A DNA stretch of 64,000 nt, taken from positions 186,001-250,000 of the forward strand of contig NZ_JAASAF010000003.1 in assembly GCF_012726195.1 (NCBI RefSeq), read 5' to 3'. Shown in pieces: positions 62,471 to 64,000 of this stretch (within the stretch, counting starts at the first letter, position 1; each line of letters starts with the position of its first letter). This stretch comes from Rhodococcus sp. HNM0563 (GTDB lineage Bacteria; Actinomycetota; Actinomycetes; Mycobacteriales; Mycobacteriaceae). Under the pieces are notes generated by a model, which saw only the letters and a list, made by a program, of their open reading frames with translations, did no database searches and was not told the origin of the DNA. The translations under genes and the position numbers were made by a program.

Positions 62471-63524
62471 GTTGCGCCTCCACGGTGGGTGATACGTGTA
62501 CAACTGCCTTGATCGAGCCGGGGACCCGATCGGAATCGAGGGCATCGACAGATTTCTCGAGCGGGAAGTGCGCGGTGACCATCGAATCGAGGTCGACCCG
62601 ACCGGACTCGAGAAGACGCAGCGCCGTCGGCCACGTATTCGCGTATCGGAAGACGCCGGTGAGCACCAATTCCCGGTTCTGGATCACCTGCACGGGTATC
62701 GGCATCGTCTCGGCACCCGACCCCACGAGTACGACGGTGCCCGCGGGACGGACGGCGCGGATACCCGAGTTCACCGCCGAGGGCGATCCGGACGCATCGA
62801 TGTAGGCGTCGACCCGCAGATGCGACATGTCGTCCGATCGTGGATCGCGGGTGACGGTGGCACCGAATCTCCGCGCGACCTCGCGTCGGTGTTCGTCCAG
62901 GTCGGTCACGATGATGTCGACGGCCCCGAATGCACGCGCGACCTGGACGGTGACGATGCCGACCGGACCCGCGCCGCTGACCAGCACGCTCGACCCGGCC
63001 GTCACCTGCGCCTTCCGGACCGCGGCGATCCCCACCGACAGCGGTTCGCACAGCGCCGCGGCATCGTCGGACACCGTGTCCGGAACTGGATGAGCGAAGT
63101 GTGCGCCGATGGTCACGTACTCGCACAGCGCGCCGTCGACCGGTGGCGTCGCGTAGAACTGCATGTGCGGACACAGGTTGTAGTCGCCTCGCCGGGTCGG
63201 GGCGCTGCCCGGGTCGGGGCGTTGCGGCTCGATCGACACCCTTTGCCCGATGCGTTCGGCGGACACCCCCTCCCCGACAGCGACGATCGTCCCGGACGCC
63301 TCGTGCCCGAGAATGAGCGGCGCCTCGACCACGAATTCGCCGATGCGGCCTTCACGGTAGTAGTGCGCATCGGATCCACAGACCCCCACGGACGCGACCC
63401 GGATCAGCACGTCACCGGGAGCGGGCTCGGGAACGAGGCGTTCCTCCATCTCGATCCGCCCCGGCTCGACGAGGACCGCCGCGCGCATCGTCGCCGGAAG
63501 AGCCGAATCTGTTGTGTAGATCAC
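62457..63524 (-). CDS. Zinc-dependent sorbitol/xylitol-type dehydrogenase
   Basis: This 355 aa medium-chain dehydrogenase is the first gene of the polyol operon. Catalytic zinc ligands are in GVCGSDAHYY and ILGHEASGTIV with EP in LCEPLSVG; the NAD motif is VSGAGPVGIVTVQ. The SIEPQRP stretch replaces most of the structural zinc loop, as in sorbitol dehydrogenases. Family members oxidise sorbitol, xylitol or arabitol. GTG 63524 opens the frame; ATG 63488 is possible. It is divergent from the SorC-type regulator with 91 bases between. Confidence 0.9.
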   Translation of the reverse strand: MIYTTDSALPATMRAAVLVEPGRIEMEERLVPEPAPGDVLIRVASVGVCGSDAHYYREGRIGEFVVEAPLILGHEASGTIVAVGEGVSAERIGQRVSIEPQRPDPGSAPTRRGDYNLCPHMQFYATPPVDGALCEYVTIGAHFAHPVPDTVSDDAAALCEPLSVGIAAVRKAQVTAGSSVLVSGAGPVGIVTVQVARAFGAVDIIVTDLDEHRREVARRFGATVTRDPRSDDMSHLRVDAYIDASGSPSAVNSGIRAVRPAGTVVLVGSGAETMPIPVQVIQNRELVLTGVFRYANTWPTALRLLESGRVDLDSMVTAHFPLEKSVDALDSDRVPGSIKAVVHVSPTVEAQRGTE

Positions 63525-63542
63525 ACTCCGATGCTAACCTAC

Positions 63543-63580
63543 TGAGCACATGAACGCACCCCTGCGCATTTGCTCATGAG
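63543..63580. promoter_or_regulatory. Candidate operator of the polyol operon
   Basis: TGAGCA (63543-63548) and TGCTCA (63571-63576) form an inverted repeat 22 bases apart; the right part also contains the palindrome CTCATGAG (63573-63580). It lies in the divergent region of the dehydrogenase and SorC-type genes. Confidence 0.45.
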
Positions 63581-63615
63581 ATTCGAATGCTGCAGGCACA
63601 GAGGAGAGCCCTTCC

Positions 63616-64000
63616 GTGACGAATCCCAGTCCAGCACCGAAGGCGCCGGACGGCGACACCACAGCCGCACCCGAAGACCTCCGCCTGGCCCTGCGCGCGG
63701 CAACCCTCTACTACCTCGACGGGCTCACCCAGGCCCAGGTGGCGGACCGACTCGGCGTCTCCCGCGCGACCGCCGGACGCCTCGTGGCGCGCGCCCGCAC
63801 TCACGGCCTCGTCCGCATCGAGGTCGCCACACCTCCCCACCTCCGCGACGACCTGCACGCCGATATCGAGCACGCGCTCGAGAAGCGATTCGGACTCACC
63901 GAAGCAGTGGTCGTCGGCGTTCGCGTCGACGACCGTGGGCCGGTGGACAACTCGGCGAGCTTCGCCGTGCTGGGCCGCGCGGCCGCCTCCCTCCTGACCC
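63616..64000 (+). CDS. SorC/DeoR-type sugar-responsive regulator, 5' part
   Basis: The first 128 codons of a SorC-family regulator are present; the window ends inside the gene. After a disordered leader, RLALRAATLYYLDGLTQAQV and ADRLGVSRATAGRLVARARTHG form the helix-turn-helix, followed by GLVRIEVATPP and the start of the sugar-binding domain (EHALEKRFGLTEAVVVGVRV). GTG 63616 has GGAGAG seven bases upstream. Family members bind a phosphorylated sugar or polyol and control the divergent catabolic operon. Confidence 0.88.
   Translation, partial: MTNPSPAPKAPDGDTTAAPEDLRLALRAATLYYLDGLTQAQVADRLGVSRATAGRLVARARTHGLVRIEVATPPHLRDDLHADIEHALEKRFGLTEAVVVGVRVDDRGPVDNSASFAVLGRAAASLLT

Overview
The window reads as a chromosomal segment of a high-GC mycolic-acid actinobacterium, most likely a Rhodococcus or close relative. 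The basis is gene content: an F420 side-ring gene (fbiC), mycothiol deacetylase (mshB), the mannosyltransferase pimE with lipoprotein LpqW, glucosyl-3-phosphoglycerate synthase (gpgS) and the sigE-rseA-htrA-tatB block. From about 1 to 41 kb the genes run in nearly the order I remember for the Rv1229c-Rv1158c region of Mycobacterium tuberculosis, with some insertions and losses. No rRNA, tRNA, CRISPR array, insertion sequence or prophage was found.

Layout. 1-4 kb: 3' end of mrp, then the envelope-stress module tatB, htrA, rseA, sigE. 4-8 kb: O-methyltransferase, glgC and glgM (glycogen/maltose-1-phosphate), rRNA methyltransferase-like gene. 8-16 kb: a long minus-strand run dapE, two LOG-family genes, fadD6, folP2, gpgS, DivIVA-like, tag, DUF3117. 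16-18 kb: dapD and an amino-acid permease. 18-26 kb: PucR-type regulator, acyl-CoA synthetase, rhomboid protease, putB-pruA proline catabolism, dapC, 7Fe ferredoxin. 26-32 kb: fbiC, a small acidic protein, two PH-domain membrane proteins and a family 5 uracil-DNA glycosylase. 32-41 kb: lpqW-mshB-52 aa protein-membrane protein, typA, a 60 aa Cys/Lys protein, pterin dehydratase, pimE, and a secreted protein.

From 41 kb on the content is accessory: a serine-every-third-residue repeat protein, an MFS exporter, a Tat-exported DUF1906 protein beside an Mrr-like protein, carotenoid oxygenase with Mug glycosylase, an XRE/DUF1330 pair, a 2H phosphoesterase, a CPBP protein, class I fumarase, an XRE regulator that looks like Streptomyces PopR, a second-type clpP pair with a perfect palindrome upstream, a DJ-1/PfpI protein, a flavin-reductase-like protein, an MFS carrier and a VOC protein. 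The window closes with a tightly coupled polyol operon (zinc dehydrogenase, mannitol/arabitol dehydrogenase, PfkB kinase, xylulokinase, unknown protein) divergent from a SorC-type regulator cut by the window end.

The signals I rate highest are the clpP pair with its candidate PopR-like regulator and operator, the strict Ser-x-x repeat protein at 41.0-41.4 kb, the tandem palindromes at 52.13-52.16 kb, and two nested inverted repeats in gene-free gaps. Functions are from family recognition by eye; locus-tag comparisons are from memory and were not searched.
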